A stretch of 64,000 bases of DNA. Source: Bacteroidales bacterium (GTDB lineage Bacteria; Bacteroidota; Bacteroidia; Bacteroidales; UBA932). The stretch spans positions 62,001-126,000 of the forward strand of contig JAGAKR010000018.1 of assembly GCA_017625535.1 (NCBI GenBank). The letters are read 5' to 3'. The position numbers and the translations under genes are program-made. The notes under the pieces were generated by a model. That model was given only the letters and a program-made list of their open reading frames with translations. It did no database searches and was not told the origin of the DNA. Positions 1 through 8,699 of the stretch are shown piece after piece (position 1 is the first letter of the stretch; each line of letters starts with the position of its first letter).

Positions 1-540
1 TTGGGCAGTATTGAGCAGGTGTATCCGCAGATTGTGGCATTGCTGTTTGCCCTGGACCGTATGGATGCTTCTGCCCAAATAAAGAAGTGGCTGGAGGCAG
101 GTGACTGCGTACTGCTGGACCGCTATGTCTATTCCAACATTGCATACCAATGCTCCAAGATAATGATGCAGCCACAGTTTGGGGAGAACCGCAGGGAGAA
201 GGCACAGGAACTGCGCAACTGGATTTTTGATACAGAATACAACAAATACGGCATCCCAAGGCCGGATATGAACCTCTTCCTGGATGTTCCAATCAGTTTT
301 GTGGATTCAAAACTTAAGGAGAGCCGCAGCGGGGATGATGACAGGGACTACCTTAACGGCAAAGAGGACATCCACGAGGCCGACATACAGTTCCAGATTT
401 ATGTAAGGGAGATGTACCTTGAACAAACCAAAGCGGATGAGGGTTTTGTAAGGGTTCATTGTGAGGATGCCCAGGGGAATATGCTTCCTCCAGATGACAT
501 TTTCAACAACATAAAGGAGCAGGTGGAGAAACTGTTTTAA
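1..540 (+). CDS. tmk: dTMP kinase, 5' truncated by window edge
   Basis: Thymidylate kinase phosphorylates dTMP to dTDP for DNA synthesis in the cytoplasm. The 179 visible residues hold the DRY segment (LLDRYVYSNIAYQ, about residue 38), which binds the dTMP phosphate, and a C-terminal LID-like arginine-rich region (ESRSGDDDRDY). The N-terminal P-loop, normally within the first 20 residues, is missing because the gene begins upstream of base 1. The open frame runs to the left edge and the leading TTG is not a credible start. The DoxX-like gene follows after 21 bases, so the two may be co-transcribed. Family assignment is secure; the true start cannot be seen. Confidence 0.88.
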   Translation: MGSIEQVYPQIVALLFALDRMDASAQIKKWLEAGDCVLLDRYVYSNIAYQCSKIMMQPQFGENRREKAQELRNWIFDTEYNKYGIPRPDMNLFLDVPISFVDSKLKESRSGDDDRDYLNGKEDIHEADIQFQIYVREMYLEQTKADEGFVRVHCEDAQGNMLPPDDIFNNIKEQVEKLF

Positions 541-561
541 AAATTTATCGGGAAACTGAAA

Positions 562-1848
562 ATGAAACTTTTAAGGGCAATATGCAGGTTTGCGTTTGGG
601 ATTCTGTTTATACTTTCGGGATTCCTGAAGGCCATTGACCCTATAGGGAGCGCACTTAAGATAAAAGAGTATCTGGGGGCATTCCACCTTGGATTCATGG
701 ATTTTCTCTCCATCCCTTCCGGCATACTGCTCTCAACAGCGGAGTTTCTGGTTGGCGTTGCAATCCTAAAAGGGCTGCGGATAAAGTTCTTCTCAAAAAT
801 TGCACTGGGATTCATCTCATTCTTCACCCTCCTCACCCTTATAATATTCATCTTCAATCCTGTAAGCGACTGCGGATGTTTTGGGGAGGCAATACACCTG
901 AGCAACAAGACTACATTCATAAAGAACCTCTTCCTGCTGGGAGCCGCACTTGTGGTTTACCTGCAGAGGGAGAAATTCCGCCCCATTGCAACCCCAAAAA
1001 TTGAATGGGGATACCTTGTGGCATACGGGGTGCTCATAATTGCCCTGCAGGGATACTCCCTGCGCAACATCCCGCAGATAGACTTTGGAGTGTACAAGGC
1101 CGGCACAGACCTCATTGCTGCACAACAGGAGAACCAGGAGAGGGAATATGAAACCACATTCATATATGAAAAGGACGGGGTGCAGGAGACCTTTACCATA
1201 AACAATCTTCCCGACAGCACCTGGACATATGTAGATGCAGAAACCCACCTTGTTGGAGGGGCATCTGAAGATGCATCGGTTGACTTCTCGTTCATAGACG
1301 GAGACGGCTATGCTGTGGGTAATGAAATAGTGAACACTCCAGGGCCCGTATTCTTCATCTCCATCTACAATGCCAGAGCACTTGGCAAGAAGGCAGTGGC
1401 GAAGATAATTGACCTTGCATCTGTGCTGCAGCAGCACAACCTGAAACTGTACATAATAAGCGCCAACACCGTAGAGGAGACCCAGGCCCTGTTTGAACCA
1501 TATATGGGGATGTACGGCGGAAGTTTTGAAATCCTCTATGCCGACTACAAAATGGTGATATCGCTCAACCGCTCCAGCGGTGGCCTCACATACGTGAACA
1601 GCGGCATTATCATAGAAAAATGGGCCCGTGGAAACTACCCTATTGGTTCTCTTGATGAGTTGCTTGCCCAAGACCCTGAAGTAATCACCGCCCAGGCCCA
1701 GATAAGCGAACAGCTCTTTGCTGAGATATCACTCTTTGTGATACTGTTCCTCATTGTAATCATCCGCTTCTTCTCCAAGATAGTGTACAGGCATACGGTT
1801 GTGAAAGGCAGAGAGGATGTTGATGGTGAGGCGGCTGAGGCACACTGA
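562..1848 (+). CDS. BT_3928-type DoxX/MauE-like membrane protein
   Basis: A 428-residue inner-membrane protein. The N-terminal half is a DoxX/MauE-like four-helix bundle (about residues 5-130) with the motif DCGCFGEAI near residue 95, which is typical of the Bacteroidetes BT_3928 family. A further helix lies around 150-170. Residues about 250-350 resemble a thioredoxin-like alpha/beta fold (VFFISIYNAR, LYIISANT) but have no CxxC. A last helix sits near 380-405. The function is unknown; relatives of MauE and DoxX take part in electron transfer or disulfide chemistry, so a redox role is an inference. It lies 21 bases after tmk. The 5' leader contains TCGGGAAA, one base short of the repeated octamer described in the findings. 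Confidence 0.8.
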   Translation: MKLLRAICRFAFGILFILSGFLKAIDPIGSALKIKEYLGAFHLGFMDFLSIPSGILLSTAEFLVGVAILKGLRIKFFSKIALGFISFFTLLTLIIFIFNPVSDCGCFGEAIHLSNKTTFIKNLFLLGAALVVYLQREKFRPIATPKIEWGYLVAYGVLIIALQGYSLRNIPQIDFGVYKAGTDLIAAQQENQEREYETTFIYEKDGVQETFTINNLPDSTWTYVDAETHLVGGASEDASVDFSFIDGDGYAVGNEIVNTPGPVFFISIYNARALGKKAVAKIIDLASVLQQHNLKLYIISANTVEETQALFEPYMGMYGGSFEILYADYKMVISLNRSSGGLTYVNSGIIIEKWARGNYPIGSLDELLAQDPEVITAQAQISEQLFAEISLFVILFLIVIIRFFSKIVYRHTVVKGREDVDGEAAEAH

Positions 1849-1907
1849 TTGCCATTCAACATATCTGTGAGAGGGGTAAGCATTCCCTACCTCTTGCAAC
1901 AACAGCC

Positions 1908-1941
1908 AAATACATCCAAATCACATCCCAAATCGCATCCC
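1908..1941 (+). repeat. 12-bp imperfect tandem repeat, about 3 units
   Basis: Three consecutive imperfect copies of AAATCRCATCCC: AAATACATCC, AAATCACATCCC and AAATCGCATCCC. They lie in the 159-base gap between the DoxX-like gene and alkaline phosphatase, upstream of a weak promoter-like TATTTTTA at 1969-1976. They could be an operator array or neutral slippage. Confidence 0.5.
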
Positions 1942-2007
1942 GAGAGAGAATTTCACAAAAATAGTTGTTATTTTTACAGCAAATTCTGAAAATAAATTCT
2001 ACAAAAT

Positions 2008-3189
2008 ATGAAAACCCTTAAAAGACTTTTTATGGCAATTGCCGTGGTGGCAGTTGCTGTGGGCTGCACTGCGGAACAGGAGCAGCAGAAACCCAAGAAT
2101 GTGATTTATCTGATTGGAGACGGTATGGGCTTTGGAGCAGTTTCTTCACTTCTGTTGGCAGAGGATGGGGATACCGGATTTGAGATGAATCCTGTGATTG
2201 GATTGAATGAGACACAGTCGGCAAACAATTATGTGACTGATTCACCTGCCGGAGGTACTGCATTGGCAACAGGTACCCGCACCTGCAACGGGTTCCTTGG
2301 TGTGGATCCCGATACAACCCAGCTTACAAGTATCCTTAAGAAAGCACAGACAATGGGCAAAAAGACCGGAATTGTGGTAAACACCACCCTTACAGAGGCA
2401 ACACCGGGTGCATTTTATGCAGGAGTCCCTTCCCGATCTATGGGTTACAAGATTGCCGAGCAGTTCTGCGAAAGCAATGTGGATGTGGCAATCGGGGCAG
2501 GCCTTTCAGTGTTCATCAACCGTCCCGATTCTGTTGACCTCACTGCTACCCTCATCAACAAGGGATACAATGTGTATCTCGACTGGAAATCTGTGTTGGG
2601 GACAAACAGTGAGAAATTTGTCGGGATACTGGAAATGAGTGATGTGCACCGCAGGAACAAGTCTTCAAATTCCGAGGCCAAGGCGGCAGAGGGTGACCAG
2701 GTGTGCCTTGCTGCAAAATTGGCGGCTGATGCGGGGAACCTTGATACCACCAGATTCTCTGAGCCTGAAGTTTATCTGCAGAAGGCTACTGTAAAGGCCA
2801 TTGAGCAGCTTTCAAAAAATGCTCCGGAGGGTTTCTTCCTTATGATTGAGAGTGCAATTATAGACGGTTACGGCCACAACAATGATTCTGAAGGTATGGT
2901 AGAGGAGATGAAAGAGTTCAACGGCACTTTGAAGGCCCTTGTTGCATACGTAAACGAGCATCCTGAGACTCTGCTTGTAGTTACTGCAGACCACGAGACC
3001 GGCGGAACAGGCGTTGCATACAAGAGTTACCCTGTAGGGGGCACATCTGATGTAGCCCTCAACTTCAGCACCAAAGGGCACACCGGCACAGTGGTTCCAA
3101 TCTTCGCCTACGGCGCAGGTGCAGAGAAATTCGGCGGCATCTTCCAGAACAGGGAAATACCCGGAATCATTGAGCAGTTGATGAAATAG
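2008..3189 (+). CDS. alkaline phosphatase, lipoprotein
   Basis: A PhoA-superfamily alkaline phosphatase that hydrolyses phosphomonoesters outside the inner membrane. It starts with a lipoprotein signal ending in VAVGC (Cys20), so it is probably anchored and periplasmic or surface-facing. Metal- and substrate-binding elements are visible: IGDGMGFG (Asp38), the nucleophile region TDSPAGGTALATG with Ser79, and TADHETGG (Asp/His metal ligands). At 393 residues it is compact compared with E. coli PhoA (471). It stands alone between the DoxX-like gene and a bidirectional terminator. Phosphate control is plausible for the family but no Pho box was recognised. Confidence 0.9.
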   Translation: MKTLKRLFMAIAVVAVAVGCTAEQEQQKPKNVIYLIGDGMGFGAVSSLLLAEDGDTGFEMNPVIGLNETQSANNYVTDSPAGGTALATGTRTCNGFLGVDPDTTQLTSILKKAQTMGKKTGIVVNTTLTEATPGAFYAGVPSRSMGYKIAEQFCESNVDVAIGAGLSVFINRPDSVDLTATLINKGYNVYLDWKSVLGTNSEKFVGILEMSDVHRRNKSSNSEAKAAEGDQVCLAAKLAADAGNLDTTRFSEPEVYLQKATVKAIEQLSKNAPEGFFLMIESAIIDGYGHNNDSEGMVEEMKEFNGTLKALVAYVNEHPETLLVVTADHETGGTGVAYKSYPVGGTSDVALNFSTKGHTGTVVPIFAYGAGAEKFGGIFQNREIPGIIEQLMK

Positions 3190-3221
3190 AAAAAGGGACA
3201 GGGCCAAAACCTGTCCTTTTT
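3190..3221. terminator. bidirectional intrinsic terminator
   Basis: Stem GGACAGG/CCTGTCC (3196-3202 with 3210-3216) flanked by an A-run on the left and a T-run on the right. It therefore serves both the phosphatase and the convergent hydrolase that ends at 3224. Confidence 0.85.
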
Positions 3222-3223
3222 CA

Positions 3224-4306
3224 TTATTTCACTTTTACCATCTCTACCGGCTGAACCTGGCTGGCGTCAAGTGGGTGCCACTGGTAGGCCACTTTGCCAA
3301 AGTCTATCTCCTCCAGATCTATACAGCGGATGTTCACGTTGTAGGCGGTGTGGTAGTAGACTTTCCTGTGGGTGAGGTCTATTGAACTGGTCCACTGTGT
3401 GGCGCTTGGGATGTTTGGGAAGCCTGCAGTTGGATCAATCTCAAATCCAAGCGGAATATCAAAAAAGTTCAACAGATGAAAAGTTTGTGTAACAGTTGCA
3501 AAGGCATCTCCCAACTGTGGGGCAGTGTTGCGGATGAATGCGGCACGCACAAAACGTGAAGGCGGAGTTGCGTCACCCGGCAATCCCAACAATCCGGAGC
3601 CGCTGCCTACAGGACGTACTTCAAAACTGTCCATCTTCCAAGGGGAAACATTCCCTCCATACAGATTGACATAGTTGCTCAGATTGGTAAGGTGCCACTC
3701 AAAACCTGGGGCATTTGTAATCACCCCCACAGGGTTCTCATAAAAATGGGGCACACCGTCCACAATCTCCAATACAACTTCTCTTCCCGACGGTTCCCCT
3801 ATTCTCCAATGCAATACCGCGTCTCCAACCAGCCCCACAACATCAACTTTGCCACCCAGAAGGGCATCCTTAACCTCATTTATGGTGGAGTACCGGGCAA
3901 GGACAAACTGGTTGAACTGCATATCTGCAACCGATACCTCCCTGCGTGCCGGATCAAAAGCCTTGTATGAGCCATAACCTCCGGGGAAGAAGAAAAGTCC
4001 GCAGGATAATCCTGCTTCATTGATTCCCTCCGCTATGAAGTTCTTGTCGGCCACAGTAAGTCCCACAACCCCGTATTTTGCGGTGAAATGCATCCCCTGC
4101 CCTCCGTCGGGAGTATAGGAGAAGAGTTTCTCTCCGCGCGGAATTATGCTGTATCCGCTCTCAAGGTACCCTTTGGCCCACTCTATTGTCCTTGCCTGAA
4201 TGTAACTTCCGTCTTTTGCAGTAAGGGCAATGCCGGTACAGGCGCCGGCTGGAACGGCTGCAGCACAAGCGGACACCAGTCCAAATAACAATACTTTTGT
4301 ATTCAT
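3224..4306 (-). CDS. choloylglycine-hydrolase-family linear amide C-N hydrolase
   Basis: An Ntn hydrolase of the bile-salt-hydrolase/penicillin-V-acylase family (360 residues). The signal peptide ends VPAGA, and the catalytic cysteine follows at once (ACTGIALT, Cys23), so cleavage would expose the N-terminal nucleophile. Further family positions are present: Arg39 in QARTIEW (Glu replaces the Asp of classical bile salt hydrolases, as in the Brucella-like subgroup), Asn in VITNAPGFEW and Arg in PPSRFVRAAF. The substrate cannot be read from sequence; bile salts, acyl-homoserine lactones or N-acyl amides are all possible. It is transcribed alone, convergent with the phosphatase and divergent from purB. 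Confidence 0.87.
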   Translation of the reverse strand: MNTKVLLFGLVSACAAAVPAGACTGIALTAKDGSYIQARTIEWAKGYLESGYSIIPRGEKLFSYTPDGGQGMHFTAKYGVVGLTVADKNFIAEGINEAGLSCGLFFFPGGYGSYKAFDPARREVSVADMQFNQFVLARYSTINEVKDALLGGKVDVVGLVGDAVLHWRIGEPSGREVVLEIVDGVPHFYENPVGVITNAPGFEWHLTNLSNYVNLYGGNVSPWKMDSFEVRPVGSGSGLLGLPGDATPPSRFVRAAFIRNTAPQLGDAFATVTQTFHLLNFFDIPLGFEIDPTAGFPNIPSATQWTSSIDLTHRKVYYHTAYNVNIRCIDLEEIDFGKVAYQWHPLDASQVQPVEMVKVK

Positions 4307-4407
4307 CTTTTATCTTTTTTTAACATTTACCAATACCAAACACCATTGCTATGTTTTTGTTGCATTTTTGCCTATCTTTACACCAAATTTTTCATTTATT
4401 AACAGAT

Positions 4408-5751
4408 ATGTCAAACAATGCATTAATGGCTGTATCACCTATAGATGGCAGATACCGCAGACAAGTTGAAGATTTAAGCCTGTACTTTTCGGAGTACGCA
4501 CTTATCAAATATAGGGTAAGGGTTGAAATTGAGTATTTCATTGCCCTTTGCGAGCTCCCTCTGGAGCAGTTGAAAGGGTTTGCAAAAGAGGATTTTGAGA
4601 AACTCAGGGACATCTACAGGAATTTCTCCGCAGAGGATGCACAGAAAGTAAAGGACATTGAAAAGGTTACCAACCACGATGTAAAGGCTGTGGAGTATTT
4701 CATCAAAGACGAGTTCAAGAAACTTGGAATTGACAAATATTGCGAATTTGTACACTTCGGACTCACTTCACAGGACATCAACAACACTTCAGTTCCATTG
4801 AGCCTTCTTGAGGGTATAAGGGATGCATATATGCCTGCCCTCAACGAGGTGATTGAGATACTTGAAGGGTTTGCAAAAGAGTGGGAGAATGTCCCTATGC
4901 TGGCCCATACCCACGGACAGCCTGCCTCCCCTACCCGCCTCGGCAAAGAGATATATGTATTTATAGCAAGGCTCAAAGAGCAGTTGAGACTGCTGGAGCA
5001 GGTACCTTATTCTGCAAAATTCGGTGGGGCAACCGGAAACTTCAACGCCCACAATTTTGCATATCCCGATATTGACTGGAACAAATTTGCAGCAGAGTTT
5101 GTAGGTGGGAAACTTGGACTCAAACGCTCATACCCTACAACCCAGATTGAGCACTACGACAATCTTGCAGCACTGTTCCACAACCTTGAGAGGATAAATA
5201 CAATACTTATAGACCTTGCAAGGGATATGTGGACATACATTTCTATGGAGTATTTCCGCCAGAAAGTGAAAGCAGGTGAGGTTGGTTCATCTGCAATGCC
5301 TCACAAAGTGAACCCTATTGACTTTGAGAATGCAGAGGGCAACTTTGGAATTGCAAATGCAATCTACGCACACCTGGCTGCAAAACTCCCTGTATCAAGG
5401 CTCCAGAGAGACCTTACAGACTCTACCGTACTTAGGAATGTGGGTGTTCCATTGGCTCACTCAATCATTTCACTGAGATCATTGAAGAAAGGCCTTGGCA
5501 AACTTATCCTCAATGAGGCCGCACTTGACCGTGACCTTGAGGCAAACTGGGCAGTTGTGGCAGAGGGTATCCAGACCGTACTCCGCAGAGAGGGTTATCC
5601 TAACCCTTACGAGGCCCTGAAAGCCCTTACCCGCGGCAATGCAGGCATTACCAAAGAGGGCATCCAGGAGTTTGTAAAGGAACTTAATGTAAGCGATGCA
5701 GTAAAACAGGAGATTCTTGTAATCACACCACAGACATACGTAGGCAAATAA
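4408..5751 (+). CDS. purB: adenylosuccinate lyase
   Basis: Adenylosuccinate lyase of purine synthesis, acting on SAICAR and adenylosuccinate and releasing fumarate. The 447-residue protein carries the fumarase/aspartase superfamily signature GSSAMPHKVNPIDFENAEG (flexible catalytic Ser loop) and the HTHGQPASPTRLGKE block. The start at 4408 (MSNNALMAVSPIDGRY) is chosen because the frame upstream encodes a non-conserved stretch overlapping a promoter-like TATCTTTA at 4373-4380. The length matches the E. coli-type PurB (456). The M64 peptidase gene begins one base after the stop, suggesting co-transcription although the functions are unrelated. Confidence 0.97.
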   Translation: MSNNALMAVSPIDGRYRRQVEDLSLYFSEYALIKYRVRVEIEYFIALCELPLEQLKGFAKEDFEKLRDIYRNFSAEDAQKVKDIEKVTNHDVKAVEYFIKDEFKKLGIDKYCEFVHFGLTSQDINNTSVPLSLLEGIRDAYMPALNEVIEILEGFAKEWENVPMLAHTHGQPASPTRLGKEIYVFIARLKEQLRLLEQVPYSAKFGGATGNFNAHNFAYPDIDWNKFAAEFVGGKLGLKRSYPTTQIEHYDNLAALFHNLERINTILIDLARDMWTYISMEYFRQKVKAGEVGSSAMPHKVNPIDFENAEGNFGIANAIYAHLAAKLPVSRLQRDLTDSTVLRNVGVPLAHSIISLRSLKKGLGKLILNEAALDRDLEANWAVVAEGIQTVLRREGYPNPYEALKALTRGNAGITKEGIQEFVKELNVSDAVKQEILVITPQTYVGK

Positions 5752-5752
5752 T

Positions 5753-7042
5753 ATGAAAAAACTTGTTTCCCTTTGTGCAGCCCTCATTTTAGGCACAATT
5801 GCAGTTTTTGCACAGCAACCGCAGTATGACACCTATTTCACCCCTGAGAGGCTCCGTGTAGACCTCACCTTTGCAGGTGATGCAACCTATCAGAAGATAT
5901 TCCTGGAAGGGCTCACCAAAGAGTGTGCCTGGAGCGGTTCCAAGACAAACCTTGTGGACCCGTTCAAATATGGTGAGTATTATATGGAGGTACAGACTCC
6001 CGACGGCAAAGTGATCTATTCCAAAGGGTTCAACACACTGTTCCAGGAGTGGAGGACCACCGCCGAGGCGCAGACCACCCCTCAGGCATTCAACAGTTCA
6101 TACGTAATCCCCTTCCCAAAAGAGAAAGTGGTGCTGAAGGTGTATGAGAGGGTAAAGGCAACTGGAAAACACAATGAGATTCTCTCAATTGGCATAGACC
6201 CTGCAGACAAACTCATAAGCCAGGAGGTGAAGAATGACTTTAAAGTTACAAAGGTCATCTACAACGGTGACCCTGCAACAAAAGTTGACCTGCTCTTCAT
6301 TGCAGAGGGCTACACAGCAGACCAGATGGAGAAATTCCTGCAGGATGCAAAGCGTTTTGCCGACTATATGTTCACTATGCCTCCATACGACAAGCACAAG
6401 GAGGACTTCAACATCTGGGCAGTGGAATCTGTATCCGAAGAGAGCGGCACCGATATCCCTCACGAGGATGTTTGGAAGAAGACAGTGGCAAACTCCAACT
6501 TCTACACCTTCCGCAGCGACCGCTACCTTACCGCACAGAACCAGAAGACCGTATGCGAGATTGCAACCAACGCGCCATACGATGCCCTTTACGTTCTTGT
6601 AAACACCCCTAAATATGGAGGAGGCGGAATCTACAACTTCTACGGTCTTAGCGCCAGCGACTGCCGCTTTGCAGAGCCTGTATTCATCCACGAGTTCGGA
6701 CACAGTTTTGCAGGTCTTGCAGATGAATATTATGATTCAAGCACATCATACGAAGAGTTCTACAATGTAAAGATAGAGCCTTGGGAGCCTAACATTACCA
6801 CCCTTGTAAACTTTGAGGCAAAATGGAAGGATATGCTCCCTGCAGGCACACAGATCCCTACAGCACCGCTCCAGGACAGGAGGGACAATACAACTCTCGG
6901 CATTTACGAAGGTGGCGGATATATGGCAAAAGGCATCTACCGTCCGGTTATGGATTGCCGTATGAAGACAAACACTGCCCACGGCTTCTGCGAAGTGTGC
7001 CAGAGGGCCATTGAGAGGATGATTGAGTATTACTGCAAATAA
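5753..7042 (+). CDS. M64-family (IgA protease-type) zinc metallopeptidase
   Basis: An exported peptidase of family M64, named for the Clostridium ramosum IgA protease. The 429-residue protein begins with a signal peptide (cleavage after about residue 20, VFAQ). It has an N-terminal beta-rich domain (about 25-165, the usual M64_N unit) and a catalytic domain with the zinc site HEFGHSFAGLADEYYD: His313, Glu314, His317 and Asp324 in the HExGHxxxGLxDEY form. It follows purB by one base. Host immunoglobulin is the classical substrate, but Bacteroidetes homologues are mostly untested, so specificity stays open. Confidence 0.9.
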   Translation: MKKLVSLCAALILGTIAVFAQQPQYDTYFTPERLRVDLTFAGDATYQKIFLEGLTKECAWSGSKTNLVDPFKYGEYYMEVQTPDGKVIYSKGFNTLFQEWRTTAEAQTTPQAFNSSYVIPFPKEKVVLKVYERVKATGKHNEILSIGIDPADKLISQEVKNDFKVTKVIYNGDPATKVDLLFIAEGYTADQMEKFLQDAKRFADYMFTMPPYDKHKEDFNIWAVESVSEESGTDIPHEDVWKKTVANSNFYTFRSDRYLTAQNQKTVCEIATNAPYDALYVLVNTPKYGGGGIYNFYGLSASDCRFAEPVFIHEFGHSFAGLADEYYDSSTSYEEFYNVKIEPWEPNITTLVNFEAKWKDMLPAGTQIPTAPLQDRRDNTTLGIYEGGGYMAKGIYRPVMDCRMKTNTAHGFCEVCQRAIERMIEYYCK

Positions 7043-7062
7043 ATTGTCGGGAAGATTATACT

Positions 7063-7848
7063 ATGTGCAAGAAAGAGTATAAATACTTCCTGTTTGACTT
7101 GGACCGCACTCTTTGGGATTTTGACAAAAATGCCAAGAGTGCGCTCTTTAAACTTGTAGACTCCCAAAAGTTGCCCCATCTGTTTGGGGTATCAGACAAG
7201 GAGGAGTTCTTCCAGAGGTACGAGGTTATAAACCAGGCTCTGTGGAAACAATATGAGCGGGGGGAAATACTAAAAGAGGAACTCCGCTGCAACAGGTTCC
7301 AGCACACCCTGCAGCAGATACTCGACACCACCCCGGCAGGTTCACTCCCGGCTCACAATTTCACTCCCGACGAACTTCATGCCTTTGCCCTTGCCTTTGG
7401 CGAAAAATATCTTGAATTCATGGCTATGGAGACCGGCCTCATCCCGGGAGCAGAGGAAGTGCTGGAGGCTGTAAAGGCAAAAGGTGGAAAAATTGCAATC
7501 ATTTCAAACGGATTCAAGGGGGTGCAGTACAGGAAAATGAACACCACCTGCATACACAAATATGTGGATGCCGTAATTGTATCTGAAGAGGTTGGGGCAA
7601 TGAAGCCCTCTCCAATAATTTTCAGGAAGGCCCTTGAAGCAATATGCGGTGAGGAGGAGTATAAAAAATCCCCGTCCCTTGCCCGCAGCAGGGCAATTAT
7701 GATTGGTGATGATTTCGCCAATGACATTGAAGGGGCCCAGATATTCGGAATAGACCAGTTCTACTACAACCCTTACAACAGGCCTTGTGACGGAGGCCCC
7801 ACCTACGAAAGCAACAATCTTGCAGACCTGCTGGAGTATCTCTTATAA
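7063..7848 (+). CDS. YjjG-type HAD pyrimidine nucleotidase
   Basis: A 261-residue HAD-superfamily phosphatase of the YjjG type, which removes phosphate from non-canonical pyrimidine nucleoside monophosphates. Motif I is FDLDRTLWDFD (Asp12 nucleophile, Asp14 acid). Motif II is IISNGF, with a lysine in AMKPSPIIF, and motif III/IV is MIGDDFANDIEGA. The alpha-helical cap lies between about residues 20 and 125. The gene begins 20 bases after the peptidase, and that gap contains the octamer GTCGGGAA (7046-7053). Distinguishing it from other HAD-IA phosphatases rests on overall sequence character. Confidence 0.8.
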   Translation: MCKKEYKYFLFDLDRTLWDFDKNAKSALFKLVDSQKLPHLFGVSDKEEFFQRYEVINQALWKQYERGEILKEELRCNRFQHTLQQILDTTPAGSLPAHNFTPDELHAFALAFGEKYLEFMAMETGLIPGAEEVLEAVKAKGGKIAIISNGFKGVQYRKMNTTCIHKYVDAVIVSEEVGAMKPSPIIFRKALEAICGEEEYKKSPSLARSRAIMIGDDFANDIEGAQIFGIDQFYYNPYNRPCDGGPTYESNNLADLLEYLL

Positions 7849-7868
7849 CATAAAAATCAACAATTAAT

Positions 7869-8092
7869 TTGTATATAAAATGAAGGGTAAAATAATAGTC
7901 CTTCGCTCAGAGTCGTATGAGGCTGCTCGGGAATAAAATTCATCTTGACGGCGAACTCCTCCTTTTAGTCCTCTTTCAGAGGCCTAACGTCGTCAGACAA
8001 GCGCCGTCACAAGACGATGAATTTTACACCCTCCCATACCGCCTCATACTCCATTCGCTCAGGCCAATATTTACCCTTAATTTTATATGCAA
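7869..8092. other. 224-nt long imperfect hairpin, possible structured ncRNA
   Basis: This fills the first half of a 480-base gene-free gap between convergent genes. The outer arms 7869-7891 and 8070-8092 pair over about 22 positions. They are followed inward by a 9-bp perfect stem GTATGAGGC/GCCTCATAC (7915-7923 with 8041-8049), AAAATTCATC/GATGAATTTT (7935-7944 with 8016-8025), TGACGGCG/CGCCGTCA (7946-7953 with 8002-8009) and a small CCTC/GAGG loop. Between the two outermost helices both strands carry the same nonamer TTCGCTCAG (7902-7910, 8054-8062), making a symmetric internal loop. No convincing ORF. Strand and transcription are unknown; it could be an RNA gene or a DNA-level palindromic repeat. 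Confidence 0.6.
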
Positions 8093-8109
8093 TTCAGTAT
8101 ATGCAATGG

Positions 8110-8277
8110 CAGGAAAATAGTGCTATGTGAATCTTGGAACGGCGTAGACAATCATTGCAGATGAACCGTCCGGCTGAGGCCTGTTTGAGCCAACTTCAGT
8201 TGGCGAGTTCCTCAGCCAGGCTCAGATGCAATAGATTGTCAGCCTGGTGGAAAGCTGAACATAGCACCATTTTCCTG
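8110..8277. other. 168-nt second long hairpin, possible structured ncRNA
   Basis: Directly after the first hairpin. The outer stem 8110-8128 pairs with 8259-8277 (18 of 19). Next come GACAATC-ATTGCA (8147-8159) with 8227-8240, GGCTGAGG/CCTCAGCC (8172-8179 with 8210-8217) and an apical GCCAAC-TTCA-GTTGGC hairpin (8189-8204). Between the first and second stems lies a large, purine-rich two-sided internal loop. The remaining bases up to 8328 include GTCGGGAA at 8314-8321 and nothing else recognisable. No known RNA family is identified. Confidence 0.55.
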
Positions 8278-8328
8278 GGAATGGAATATGCTGAATAATT
8301 GTTGGAATAATCTGTCGGGAAGAAGGAG

Positions 8329-8655
8329 TTATTCAGTTATGATGAACACCTCTTCATCCGGTTCGTGGAAGAGATACTGCTCCCGGGCAAATTTCTCAAG
8401 ACTGTCCTTGTTGGCCTCAAGTTCATCAAGTTTCTCCTCAGTCTCCCTTATTGCATTACGGTAATACTCTTTCTGCTGCTCCTGAACTGATACAGTCTTC
8501 ATATCACCGAACCACACAAAAAGGTTTCCCGTATCTATAAAGAGAATCCATACAAGGAAGAATACAGTTACCACAACATACTTGTTTCCGGCAACTTTGA
8601 GGGCCCTGGAGTCTGCAAGCCTCCTTTTTATGGATTGGATGACTTTATTTGCCAT
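8329..8655 (-). CDS. FtsB/DivIC-like septum formation initiator
   Basis: A small bitopic division protein of the FtsB/DivIC family, which joins FtsL and FtsQ in the divisome. From the chosen start (MANKVIQ) it has 108 residues: a short basic cytoplasmic tail, one membrane helix (about 21-40, YVVVTVFFLVWILFI), a coiled coil (about 55-90, rich in E, K and L) and the FAREQYLFHEPDEEVFII block typical of the family just after it. A start seven codons upstream is possible but would overlap the TAATTTTG -7 box at 8674-8681 (minus strand). Confidence 0.85.
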   Translation of the reverse strand: MANKVIQSIKRRLADSRALKVAGNKYVVVTVFFLVWILFIDTGNLFVWFGDMKTVSVQEQQKEYYRNAIRETEEKLDELEANKDSLEKFAREQYLFHEPDEEVFIITE

Positions 8656-8699
8656 ATTTTTACTAATTTTACGCAAAATTAAATCAAAAATAACAATAT

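Noticed and set aside
7982..7988. GCCTAAC resembling an integron attC R-box in the first long hairpin
   Set aside because: Only one box is present; the matching complementary boxes and an integrase gene are missing.
7917..8120. 67-codon plus-strand frame across the first hairpin
   Set aside because: It lies wholly inside the inverted repeat, has no start signals and an amino-acid pattern unlike protein; the hairpin explains the sequence.
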